From an uncultured Oscillospiraceae bacterium (lineage in GTDB: Bacteria > Bacillota > Clostridia > Oscillospirales > Ruminococcaceae): a stretch of 9,244 nt of DNA. Position 1 is the first letter of the stretch; each line of letters starts with the position of its first letter. Below are positions 1 to 5,771 of this stretch, piece by piece. Position numbers and translations under genes: made by a program. The stretch lies in NCBI GenBank assembly GCA_910584715.1, contig CAJUAN010000016.1:1-9244 (forward strand). The letters run 5' to 3'. Below the pieces are notes generated by a model. It was not told the origin of the DNA, did no database searches, and saw only the letters and a list, made by a program, of their open reading frames with translations.

Positions 1-10
1 CCGTACCCAT
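1..10 (-). CDS. Start of an unidentified gene running off the left edge
   Basis: Only the first three codons (Met-Gly-Thr) and one further base are inside the window. The start is supported by an AGGAGG Shine-Dalgarno sequence at about 18-23, seven to eight bases upstream of the ATG, the best ribosome binding site in this part of the window. It follows the frameshifted gene at 81-431 in the same direction with about 70 bases between them. That gap is purine-rich on the coding strand and holds a TATAAT hexamer (47-52) without a convincing -35 box, so the gene could have its own weak promoter or be co-transcribed. The product cannot be guessed from three residues. Confidence 0.6.
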
Positions 11-80
11 TTTTTATTCCTCCTATTGTTTTGGGGCTTGTCTTTTATTATATCTCTTTTTCTTTTGCTTGTCTTCTTTT

Positions 81-431
81 TTAATATACATCCAACTTGT
101 TTTCATAATGAATAAATGCGTGAGGAAAAGTACATTCGATCTGTTCCGCATTTCTTTGATTTTCTTCCCGTAACAGCTCGCACCAGTTCCGATAAATAAC
201 CGTACCATAGCCCTGCATTTTGTCCTCTCCGCAATGGTCGTTATTGGATAACATTTCAATTCCCTTAAAAAGCGCATTGGTACACGCTTTAGCCAACGGC
301 ATTTTCTCGTCTCTGAAGGCTTAACGATCATCATGTCGCAGTCGATTTTGTACCAGGCGGCGTATTGGTCAAGCTGTTCAAAGTTCATTCGTGCATTTTT
401 CTGATCGTCTCCCTCCAAAAAGCCCAGTCAT
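81..431 (-). pseudogene. Small hypothetical gene with two compensating frameshifts
   Basis: The ATG at 431 overlaps the stop codon of the upstream gene (ATGA), a usual sign of translational coupling. That frame soon stops, but a good reading continues in the next frame from about 400 to 306 (MNFEQLDQYAAWYKIDC and onward) and then returns to the original frame from 302 to the TAA at 81 (MPLAKACTNALFKGIEML and onward). Both switches sit at A-runs on the coding strand: five A at 396-400, where four would join the frames, and four A at 302-305, where five would. With both corrected, the product is about 115 hydrophilic residues with no signal peptide or membrane segment. I do not recognise the family. 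Possible explanations are homopolymer sequencing errors, a true pseudogene, or a functional start at 302 giving 73 residues. Confidence 0.5.
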
Positions 432-874
432 TTTAAAGTCCGCCCATGGTCGGAAAAGCTGATGGCAAAAATAGTATCCGTATATTCCTTAGGGATAATT
501 ATAACCAGATTTCCGTGTTCTATCTGCTTGCAGGCGAGAGCGATAAAATCATCTTCCGAGTAATCCGATTTTGAGTGCAACTCATAGTCCAAACCGTATA
601 TTAAAAATCCGTCACGTATCCATTTGTCAGGTCCGTAGGAATACCCGAAGCATATATTCATAATTGCCGACTGCAAAATATATTCTTCGTCATCGTTTAT
701 CTGACAGTTTTGGCTGTCCCTGCGCTGCTCCAGTCCGAAAAACAGTTTTAATGCGGTTAAAGCAGAAGCGGACGAAATGCTTTTAGGCCACTCGGAGCTC
801 GAATAATCAGCCGCCGGAATTCGCGGCTTGACAATGAATTCATAATTGAAGTCAATTGTATCGCTACCATCCAA
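428..874 (-). CDS. Hypothetical protein, 148 aa
   Basis: This is an acidic soluble protein with no signal peptide, membrane segment or recognised motif. It has aromatic-rich patches (ICFGYSYGPDKW and FLIYGLDYEL) and a hydrophobic strand near the end (NLVIIIPKEY). The ATG at 874 is the only reasonable start, with a weak AAGGG about ten bases upstream. It is the first gene of a leftward group with the frameshifted gene at 81-431, whose start overlaps this stop. It is transcribed divergently from the XRE regulator at 1027. Small unrecognised acidic proteins in such groups are sometimes immunity proteins of toxin systems, but nothing here shows a toxin, so that is speculation. The gene is probably real because its long frame is uninterrupted and shares a coupled junction. 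Confidence 0.65.
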   Translation of the reverse strand: MDGSDTIDFNYEFIVKPRIPAADYSSSEWPKSISSASALTALKLFFGLEQRRDSQNCQINDDEEYILQSAIMNICFGYSYGPDKWIRDGFLIYGLDYELHSKSDYSEDDFIALACKQIEHGNLVIIIPKEYTDTIFAISFSDHGRTLK

Positions 875-947
875 GATGTGCCCTTTTTATTTTTAGGAAT
901 CAACCGCAGGTTGTGTTTGGTCGGATTTTACATAAACATATATACGA

Positions 948-976
948 TTGTTTTTACTTGCAGCGTATGATATAAT
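948..976 (+). promoter_or_regulatory. Sigma-A type promoter for the XRE regulator gene
   Basis: TTGTTT (948-953) and a perfect TATAAT (971-976) are separated by exactly 17 bases. A TG lies a few bases before the -10 box, though not at the ideal extended -10 position. Transcription should begin near 983, about 44 bases before the ATG at 1027. The -35 box keeps only TTG of the consensus, which leaves room for activation or for modest basal strength. The start falls just ahead of the palindrome at 986-1001. Confidence 0.7.
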
Positions 977-985
977 CCCAAATAG

Positions 986-1001
986 AGCATAAGAATATGC
1001 T
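986..1001 (+). promoter_or_regulatory. Palindrome at the transcription start, possible operator
   Basis: AGCATA and TATGCT are perfect 6-base inverted arms around an AGAA spacer. The palindrome begins within a few bases of the predicted start point, where a bound dimer would block transcription. XRE proteins usually bind such dyads as dimers, so self-repression by the product of 1027-1776 is the simplest reading. This is inference, and no second copy was noticed in front of the adaptor gene. Confidence 0.35.
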
Positions 1002-1026
1002 TAAAAAACTATTAGGAGGAAAAATT

Positions 1027-1776
1027 ATGTTTGATCAGGTTAATTTCGGCAAAAGGCTCAGGGAGTTCCGCGAACGGAAAATGCTGACCCAGAAAGAGGT
1101 TTCCGTAAAAACAGGAGTTTCCGAGCAAGCGGTCTCAAAATGGGAAAACGGTATCTGTCTGCCTGACATTTACAATCTTAAGCTGCTTGCGCGTATTCTG
1201 AACGTTTCAGTCGACTGCTTGCTGGACACAGAAAACGACAGCGGCGAAAAGGTGGTTGATACGATAAAAGTCGGGGAAGCGGTTTTTGAGATCGTGGAAA
1301 AGCCCGAGACAGTCTTTGCCGGAAAAATGTTTTATGCAAAGGATTTTACGGATATATCGGCGTTTAATTCGGCAATCGACGCTTTTGCGGCAGACGGCGA
1401 GGCTTCCGTATACAATATGATCACGGACGCGGCTCTTCCTGTCAGTGATATTCATTTAAGCGTGAACTTCTGGCTCAGCGAAAAGAAACGGGCATACGGA
1501 TTTGTGCGAGAGGTCTCCGGCGAAAACCAGTCCGAGGGCGTTGATATTTACAAAATGCCCGCTTCGCTGTATATACGCGCTCATACCGACAGGGCCGCCG
1601 CGCAGCTTCTGTCAAAGGAGCAGTGCGAAATATGGGAGCTTTTCGCATATATCAGGGATTATTTCATGCCCGCTCACGGCTTTAAAATGGCGGATAACGG
1701 TGCTCAGGAGCTGGAGGTATTCGATACTGCCGAACATAAATTAGGTTATGCTTATATGCCTGTGCAAAGGTGTTGA
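1027..1776 (+). CDS. XRE-family regulator with C-terminal GyrI-like effector-binding domain
   Basis: A one-component transcription factor of 249 residues. Residues about 8-66 are a Cro/C1 helix-turn-helix (GKRLREFRERKMLTQKEV, then VSEQAVSKWENG as the recognition region, then LKLLARILNVSVDCLL). Residues about 84-248 resemble the GyrI-like / AraC effector-binding fold: it opens with FEIVEKPETVFAGK, contains IWELFAYIRDYF and ends LEVFDTAEHK, then a YMPVQ strand. This fold binds small ligands, often cationic drugs, in BmrR-type regulators. I chose ATG 1027 over the in-frame ATG at 997 because AGGAGG lies at 1015-1020 with correct spacing and because 997 sits inside the palindrome. It is followed after 100 bases by the adaptor and permease genes without a clear terminator, so it probably regulates them and may be co-transcribed. 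The inducing ligand is unknown. Confidence 0.88.
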   Translation: MFDQVNFGKRLREFRERKMLTQKEVSVKTGVSEQAVSKWENGICLPDIYNLKLLARILNVSVDCLLDTENDSGEKVVDTIKVGEAVFEIVEKPETVFAGKMFYAKDFTDISAFNSAIDAFAADGEASVYNMITDAALPVSDIHLSVNFWLSEKKRAYGFVREVSGENQSEGVDIYKMPASLYIRAHTDRAAAQLLSKEQCEIWELFAYIRDYFMPAHGFKMADNGAQELEVFDTAEHKLGYAYMPVQRC

Positions 1777-1830
1777 TTTGCATCATATTTCCGCATAAAT
1801 TTTTTGCTTAATTGTTGTAATAAATTCTCC

Positions 1831-1859
1831 TTGAAATGGCACACTATTTTCAGTAACGT
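1831..1859 (+). promoter_or_regulatory. Possible promoter for the adaptor-permease genes
   Basis: TTGAAA (1831-1836, five of six consensus bases) is followed after 17 bases by TAACGT (1854-1859, three of six). The -35 box is good and the -10 box poor, as in a promoter that needs help or is regulated. The spacer holds an imperfect dyad (TGAAAT and ATTTTCA). The start point would leave almost no leader before the AGAGGAG ribosome binding site of the gene at 1877, which weakens the case. Co-transcription from the promoter at 948-976 is an alternative. Confidence 0.3.
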
Positions 1860-1876
1860 GAGAGAGGAGAATTATT

Positions 1877-2554
1877 ATGAACAATAAATTTGCCGTCGGA
1901 ACGATCGCCGTGTGCGGTTTAGTGACGGCGGGACTGCTTGCGGCTCCCCAAATGGTCCTGAAAAGCGTTCCTACAGCGACGGTGGTCAAAGTAAAAAAAG
2001 TGGAACATGTTGACACCGTTTCGCTGTCAGGAACAATAATGAGAAATTTTACCAAGGAAGAAACATACGTCCAGACCTATGTTCCCGAGCAGGATATCAG
2101 CAGGGTAAAGGTAGGTCAGACCGCGGAGATAACCGGAGACGCTTTTCCGGGTACCGTGTATATCGGCACGGTGGACAGGATATCCGACACGGCTTCAAAG
2201 GTACCGTTCGGGAACGTCCAGAAAACCGCTGTGGAGGTCAAAATAAAAATTGACAGTCCCGACGAAATTCTGAAACAGGGCTACACGGCTTCGGTAAAGC
2301 TTATAACCTCCGAGCCAAGTACAATGAGCCTTGTACCCTATGAGGCAGTCAATCAGGACGATAACGGGGAGTACGTCTACATTCTTAAAGAGGGCAAAGC
2401 TGAAAAGCTTTACATTGAAACGGGAGCCGAGCTTAGCGGAGGTATCGAGCTGAAAACCGCTCTATACGACAGCGAAAAGATCATTACCGTGGACGAGCTT
2501 GTGGAAAACGGCAGAGCCGTTAAGCTGGCGGAAAAGGAGCAGACCGATGACTGA
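1877..2554 (+). CDS. Short HlyD/MacA-type periplasmic-adaptor-like protein
   Basis: A membrane-anchored adaptor expected to work with the adjoining ABC permease outside the membrane. It has 225 residues: an N-terminal membrane anchor (about 5-24), a short strand ending LSG at 50-52, a beta-barrel-like part (about 61-145, with YVPEQDISRVKVGQTAEI), and a membrane-proximal part (about 150-210, with SLVPYEAV and YVYILKEGKAEKLYIETG), all typical of this family. Usual members have about 350-400 residues with a lipoyl-like domain and coiled-coil hairpin between the first strand and the barrel. Here SGTI runs almost directly into the barrel, so both are missing. There is no frameshift at the junction, so the short form is probably stable. 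The start at 1877 has GAGAGGAG seven bases upstream. The end overlaps the permease start by 8 bp. Confidence is high in the family, low in the exported substrate. Confidence 0.8.
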   Translation: MNNKFAVGTIAVCGLVTAGLLAAPQMVLKSVPTATVVKVKKVEHVDTVSLSGTIMRNFTKEETYVQTYVPEQDISRVKVGQTAEITGDAFPGTVYIGTVDRISDTASKVPFGNVQKTAVEVKIKIDSPDEILKQGYTASVKLITSEPSTMSLVPYEAVNQDDNGEYVYILKEGKAEKLYIETGAELSGGIELKTALYDSEKIITVDELVENGRAVKLAEKEQTDD

Positions 2555-3722
2555 TATAATCCGCAGCGGCTTTCGCTGTCTTTTCCGCAGCAAGCTCCGC
2601 TCCTTTCTCACTATCGCGGGAATAGCCGTTGGCGTGATGTCGGTGGTGGTGGTGTCCTCAATAGGCGAGATTGGGAAAGCCTCCATAAACAGCGAGCTTT
2701 CGGGCATGGGTATGGACAGTCTGGTAGTCTCCGTCCAGTCGGGAGCGGTAAACAAGCTTACCGAGGAGGAGCTTGACAGGATAAAAGCCATTGATACCGT
2801 GGAGAACGCAATGCCGCTCATGAGCATTATTACAAGCGGGGAAATAAAAAACGACAGGGTAACGGTCATGGCGTGGGGCGTGAATGAGGACGCTGACAAT
2901 GTTATTGATCTTGAAGTTACGCATGGCAGACTGCTCAACAGGGGAGATATCCTGGAAAGGAATAACGTATGCGTTATAGACGAAGCCATAGCTCTGGAGC
3001 ACTACAAAAGGACGAATATCGTAGGCAAGGACATTATGATAAACATCGGCGGCATTCCCACGGAATTTGAAGTAGTAGGCGTAGTCAAAAACGGAGTAAA
3101 TACTTTACAGAATATGCTTGGAGGATTTATTCCCGACTTTGTGTATGTACCGTATTCTGTAATGCAGTCGGGTCTCGGCAGAGATAATTTCGACCAGATA
3201 ACCGTAAAGCTTGAGGACGTTTCCCGAAGCGCAGAGACAGCCGCCGCAGTTGAGACCGTCCTTTCCGGTAACGGCAGCGATTTCTCCGTGGACAATCTGC
3301 TAAGCCAGAAGGAAAAAATGAATAATATTCTTTCTATAGCAACCGCTGCGCTTTCAGCAGTTGCGGGGATAAGCCTTGTGGTTTCGGGGATTTCCATAAT
3401 GACGGTCATGCTTGTTTCGGTCAGTGAGCGAACAGGGGAGATAGGCATAAAAAAATCCGTCGGAGCGAGCCGCGGGATTATTCTTACGGAATTTTTGTTT
3501 GAATCGGAGCTTATAACCGTTATAGGAAGTGTCGCCGGAATAGTTCTTGGCATAGTTATTTCCTCGGCAATATGCGCCGCGGTGGGAAGTCCCTCCGCAC
3601 TGAATTTAAAGCTGTGCGGAACCGTAATGCTTATCGCGCTGGCTGTGGGCGGCTGCTTCGGGGCATACCCCGCCTACAAGGCAGCGTCCCTTAATCCCGT
3701 GGACGCACTGAGACGAGACTAA
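2547..3722 (+). CDS. MacB/FtsX-type ABC transporter permease
   Basis: The membrane subunit of a type VII ABC system, which moves or mechanically transmits force to extracytoplasmic substrates. It has 391 residues. The first membrane helix (about 19-40) follows RSKLRSFLTIAGIAVGV. A large external MacB-type core domain (about 41-255) comes next. Three C-terminal helices (about 264-293, 321-347 and 357-373) form the FtsX domain with the hallmark SVSERTGEIGIKKSVGAS and a final PAYKAASLNPVDALR. ATG 2547 is preferred over earlier in-frame starts because AAGGAG lies seven bases upstream and it overlaps the adaptor end, a coupled arrangement. The family normally has an ABC ATPase gene between or beside adaptor and permease, as in MacAB and YknXYZ. 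None is present here, so the ATPase must be encoded elsewhere or has been lost. A terminator follows at 3754-3799. Confidence 0.92.
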   Translation: MTDIIRSGFRCLFRSKLRSFLTIAGIAVGVMSVVVVSSIGEIGKASINSELSGMGMDSLVVSVQSGAVNKLTEEELDRIKAIDTVENAMPLMSIITSGEIKNDRVTVMAWGVNEDADNVIDLEVTHGRLLNRGDILERNNVCVIDEAIALEHYKRTNIVGKDIMINIGGIPTEFEVVGVVKNGVNTLQNMLGGFIPDFVYVPYSVMQSGLGRDNFDQITVKLEDVSRSAETAAAVETVLSGNGSDFSVDNLLSQKEKMNNILSIATAALSAVAGISLVVSGISIMTVMLVSVSERTGEIGIKKSVGASRGIILTEFLFESELITVIGSVAGIVLGIVISSAICAAVGSPSALNLKLCGTVMLIALAVGGCFGAYPAYKAASLNPVDALRRD

Positions 3723-3734
3723 AGAACGCTGAAA

Positions 3735-3815
3735 AATTTTTTATCCTTTTTTCATCTGCGGACAGGTTAAGCTTTAGGATCTGTCTGCGGATATTTTTTG
3801 CGCCTTTTTGGGATA
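3735..3815 (-). pseudogene. Decayed 3' end of a second AlkZ-related gene
   Basis: Positions 3751-3789 match 4335-4373, inside the 3' end of the intact AlkZ-related gene, at 36 of 39 bases. Read on the minus strand, the fragment gives RRQILKLNLSADEKRIKNF against IRGQILKLNPSADEKKIKKF in the intact protein. Weaker similarity with small indels extends upstream to about 3815. The frame has no start, and similarity ends where the intact protein would stop, close to the end of the permease gene. This is the tail of a former tandem copy whose body was deleted. Its sequence now also forms the hairpin listed at 3754-3799. Confidence 0.8.
3754..3799 (+). terminator. Rho-independent terminator of the ABC operon
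   Basis: A 12-bp stem (3754-3765 with 3781-3792, including two G-T wobbles) and a 15-base loop are followed by one A and six T (3794-3799). It lies 31 bases after the permease stop and faces the convergent minus-strand cluster. On the minus strand the stem is followed by A-rich rather than T-rich sequence, so it should work only for the plus strand. The stem is made from the AlkZ-related gene remnant. Confidence 0.65.
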
Positions 3816-3836
3816 CTTTGGTGCAGCGCTTGAAAT

Positions 3837-4292
3837 TTACTTATATTTGCAAGTCCTGAACTTGCCCTCTATCCAAAATGTCGCTTCTATTGTGTGGAAT
3901 TTTATCAGTCGGAACTTCGGGTCGTCGATACCTTTTTTGAAGAAACGTCTGTCCGTCTCGTTCCAAACCGCCGCTTGTAGTTCTCTGTCGTCTATAAATT
4001 CAACGTTTCCGATAAGAGTAACACTGTCTCCGCCGAGAAAATAACAAACGCTTGCTTTGGGATTTTTTTCAAAGTGCGTGACCTTTCCGTTTATCTCGGA
4101 GCGTTTGGACGTCACAAAGTATATGTCCGAAAAATTCTCTGCCTTTGCAACGGCAAGCAGGCAGGTGCGTGGGTAGCCTTTTTCGTTTATGGAAGTAAGG
4201 GCAGCAGTACGGCACTTTTTTATAAGAGCATTGGCTTTTTCCTCAAGTTCCCGTATGCGTTCTTTCTGAATCTCACTTGCAGTTTTCGGCAT
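3837..4292 (-). CDS. Pyridoxamine 5'-phosphate oxidase-like (PNPOx-like) protein
   Basis: A 151-residue cytoplasmic protein of the FMN-binding split-barrel superfamily, close in type to general stress protein 26-like proteins. After an N-terminal helix rich in charge (residues 5-26), the barrel begins with CRTAALTSINEKGYPRTCLL, where GYPR is the typical second-strand turn. It continues with DIYFVTSKRS, NPKASVCYF and VTLIGNVEFIDD, and closes with FWIEGKFRTCKYK. Known members bind FMN, F420 or heme; the cofactor here cannot be told by eye, and true PNP oxidase activity is unlikely for so short a protein. The start at 4292 is 12 bases after the stop of the AlkZ-related gene, and its AAGGTGG ribosome binding site overlaps that stop, so the two are translated as a pair. 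It is the last intact gene of the minus-strand cluster. Confidence 0.85.
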   Translation of the reverse strand: MPKTASEIQKERIRELEEKANALIKKCRTAALTSINEKGYPRTCLLAVAKAENFSDIYFVTSKRSEINGKVTHFEKNPKASVCYFLGGDSVTLIGNVEFIDDRELQAAVWNETDRRFFKKGIDDPKFRLIKFHTIEATFWIEGKFRTCKYK

Positions 4293-4304
4293 GACATTTC
4301 CACC

Positions 4305-5000
4305 TTACCCATAAATGAATTTCTTTATCTTTTTTTCATCTGCGGACGGGTTCAGCTTTAGGATCTGTCCGCGTATTTTTTCTTCCGCTTCTTTCGGAGG
4401 AATATCCAGAGCCTTGGCAATAAAGTCCTCGCCGAAAAAGCCCTCGGGAGTTGTAAAGACAGTTGCTTTCCAGCCGTATTCCTCGCCGGTATGACTTTTT
4501 CTGGCGACCCTGCCGCACATAGTAATGAACATTTTCATTTGCAGCTCCGTGACAGCCTTGTCAAAACGGCTTTTGTCCTCTTTGGAAAATCCGCCGAGAA
4601 GCTTTATTTCGTGGAGAGCCGCCGCGCCGTGTCCTGAAACAATGTCGTAGACCGTTTTGGCGGTTTGGCTTATCTCTCCGTTTTCATAAGCGGCTGTAAA
4701 GTCCATGCCCTTTCTGCGTGCGGAAATAAAGTAAGGGTACCATTCCTTGGTAATATAGCCGCTGGCATTGAAAAACAGCTTTGAGTAAACGATATCGTTA
4801 CGTTCTTCAAGGACGCGCATACGCCACTCCCACGGGTCGGTCTCGGGGTCGCCTGTGTGCCATATTATGGGATTGCCCTCTTCCACCGGAGCCTGCCAGT
4901 CATAGTCTATTACCGCGTAGATACCTTTTGCGTTTCCCCCGCCGAGGGAAAAACCGCAGCGCAGAAGTTCGTTGCAGAAATCCTCAAAATTTTTTATCAT
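4305..5000 (-). CDS. AlkZ-related protein
   Basis: A 231-residue cytoplasmic protein that I recognise as an AlkZ-related family member. The pattern includes GFSLGGGNAKGIYAVI, WHTGDPETDPWEWRMRVLEE, AKLFF-like YSKLFFNASGYITKEW and ELQMKMFITMCGR. Proteins of this name are related to AlkZ, which unhooks interstrand DNA crosslinks. Members of this shorter group have not, to my knowledge, been assigned a reaction, so a DNA-repair role is inference. The full expected length is present, ending LNPSADEKKIKKFIYG. ATG 5000 has AAAGGAG seven bases upstream. It is coupled to the PNPOx-like gene downstream and follows the flavin reductase gene after 98 bases containing a strong dyad. The tail of a second copy survives at 3735-3815. 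Confidence 0.82.
   Translation of the reverse strand: MIKNFEDFCNELLRCGFSLGGGNAKGIYAVIDYDWQAPVEEGNPIIWHTGDPETDPWEWRMRVLEERNDIVYSKLFFNASGYITKEWYPYFISARRKGMDFTAAYENGEISQTAKTVYDIVSGHGAAALHEIKLLGGFSKEDKSRFDKAVTELQMKMFITMCGRVARKSHTGEEYGWKATVFTTPEGFFGEDFIAKALDIPPKEAEEKIRGQILKLNPSADEKKIKKFIYG
4341..4381 (+). terminator. Antisense terminator-like hairpin inside the AlkZ-related gene
   Basis: Within the 3' coding region of the minus-strand gene, the plus strand shows a 9-bp stem (4341-4349 with 4365-4373, core GCGGAC and GTCCGC) and six T at 4376-4381. It is the intact counterpart of the hairpin at 3754-3799. It could stop plus-strand read-through from the ABC operon, but it may simply be a by-product of the coding sequence. 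Confidence 0.3.
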
Positions 5001-5021
5001 TGATGTTCTCCTTTATTAGCC

Positions 5022-5059
5022 GCAAGCCCTGTAAACATTTTAAGCTTTACAGAGCTTGC
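5022..5059 (-). promoter_or_regulatory. Long inverted repeat ahead of the AlkZ-related gene
   Basis: GCAAGC, one unpaired base, then CTGTAAA (5022-5035) mirror TTTACAG, one unpaired base, then GCTTGC (5046-5059) around a 10-base loop: 13 of 14 positions pair. Neither side is followed by a T-run, so it is not a simple terminator. It ends about 22 bases before the start codon of the AlkZ-related gene, next to its ribosome binding site. It could be an operator, or a leader hairpin that controls expression of the last two genes of the cluster or protects their RNA end after processing. No convincing promoter was found beside it. Confidence 0.5.
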
Positions 5060-5098
5060 CAAGTCATATTGCGCCTAAAATATACACTCTAACGCTCT

Positions 5099-5728
5099 TT
5101 ACAGCGGTTTTATAACGCCGTATTGGGATTTGATCTGTTCTTCTGTTTCGGGATCAATGGGCGCGTGGATATTGTACAGGTAGCCGTTTTCACCGTAGCG
5201 CCTGAGAGGATCTGCTTTATAGTGTTCCTCGTCGAACCACACGTTGACCACCTTTACGCATAGGACAACGTGGTCGCTGCCGTCGAACAGCTGCTTTTCC
5301 CATACGGTCTCGCACTCGAGGCTGAGAAAGCACTCGTCCACAACTGGAGCGTTTACCTTGCTGCCGTTGTGATAGTGAAGGCCCGAAAGTGCAAGCTCGT
5401 CCTTATCGTAGAAGTTGTTTTCAATAGTTGACATACACCTGTCGATAACGTCTTTGTCGCAGAAGTTTATGACAAGTTGCTTTTGGTTTTTGGCGACTTC
5501 GTACATATGAGTATATTTGTTAACGCTTCCGAAAATGCAGTAGAAATCGTTCTCGCTTGAAAAGCAGAACCAGGAATCCATTGTTGCGTTTGCAAGTCCG
5601 TTGTTTTTGTACCCCGTCACCAGAACAAGCGGCGAGGGGACAGCCGTGACGTATTCAAGCCAATTGAAGCCCCATAACTCAGTGTCCTTTACCTTGTCGG
5701 GTATATTGAAAAATTGTTTTTTATTCAT
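5099..5728 (-). CDS. Flavin reductase-like, FMN-binding split-barrel protein
   Basis: A 209-residue cytoplasmic protein of the flavin reductase-like family, which holds FMN in a split barrel and passes electrons from NAD(P)H to flavin or an iron or oxygenase partner. The N-terminal part has the usual order: WLEYVTAVPSPLVLVTGYK (strand pair), GLANATMDSWFCFSSEND (FMN phosphate-binding stretch) and a helix leading to VINF. The middle has LECETVWEKQLFDGSDHVVLCVKVV, the typical barrel strand with DGSDH in place of the more usual GDH turn. The substrate is unknown. The start at 5728 has GGAGG five bases upstream. It lies 43 bases after the PNPOx-like gene at 5772 with no terminator, so they are probably one transcript. 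It is the second of three probable flavin split-barrel proteins in the cluster. Confidence 0.85.
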   Translation of the reverse strand: MNKKQFFNIPDKVKDTELWGFNWLEYVTAVPSPLVLVTGYKNNGLANATMDSWFCFSSENDFYCIFGSVNKYTHMYEVAKNQKQLVINFCDKDVIDRCMSTIENNFYDKDELALSGLHYHNGSKVNAPVVDECFLSLECETVWEKQLFDGSDHVVLCVKVVNVWFDEEHYKADPLRRYGENGYLYNIHAPIDPETEEQIKSQYGVIKPL

Positions 5729-5771
5729 TTTTTCCTCCGGATTACTTTGTAAAGTTTAATTTTATGAACGG

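Noticed and set aside
901..913. CAACC-GCA-GGTTG dyad in the divergent intergenic region
   Set aside because: The arms are only five bases, there is no T-run, and it has no clear relation to a promoter; chance cannot be excluded.
997..1026. Earlier in-frame ATG at 997 for the XRE regulator, adding ten residues
   Set aside because: It lies inside a palindrome about 14 bases from the predicted transcription start with no ribosome binding site, while ATG 1027 has AGGAGG at the right distance and begins where the helix-turn-helix domain normally begins.
1777..1830. Possible terminator after the XRE regulator gene, before six T at about 1800
   Set aside because: Only very short or bulged stems can be drawn, so no terminator is claimed and co-transcription remains open.
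2499..2546. Longer version of the permease starting upstream at 2499
   Set aside because: The added residues do not resemble the family, and ATG 2547 has AAGGAG seven bases upstream and gives the usual N-terminus.
3002..3553. Long minus-strand reading frames opposite the permease
   Set aside because: They are low-complexity, threonine/serine/proline-rich shadows of a clear MacB/FtsX permease gene.
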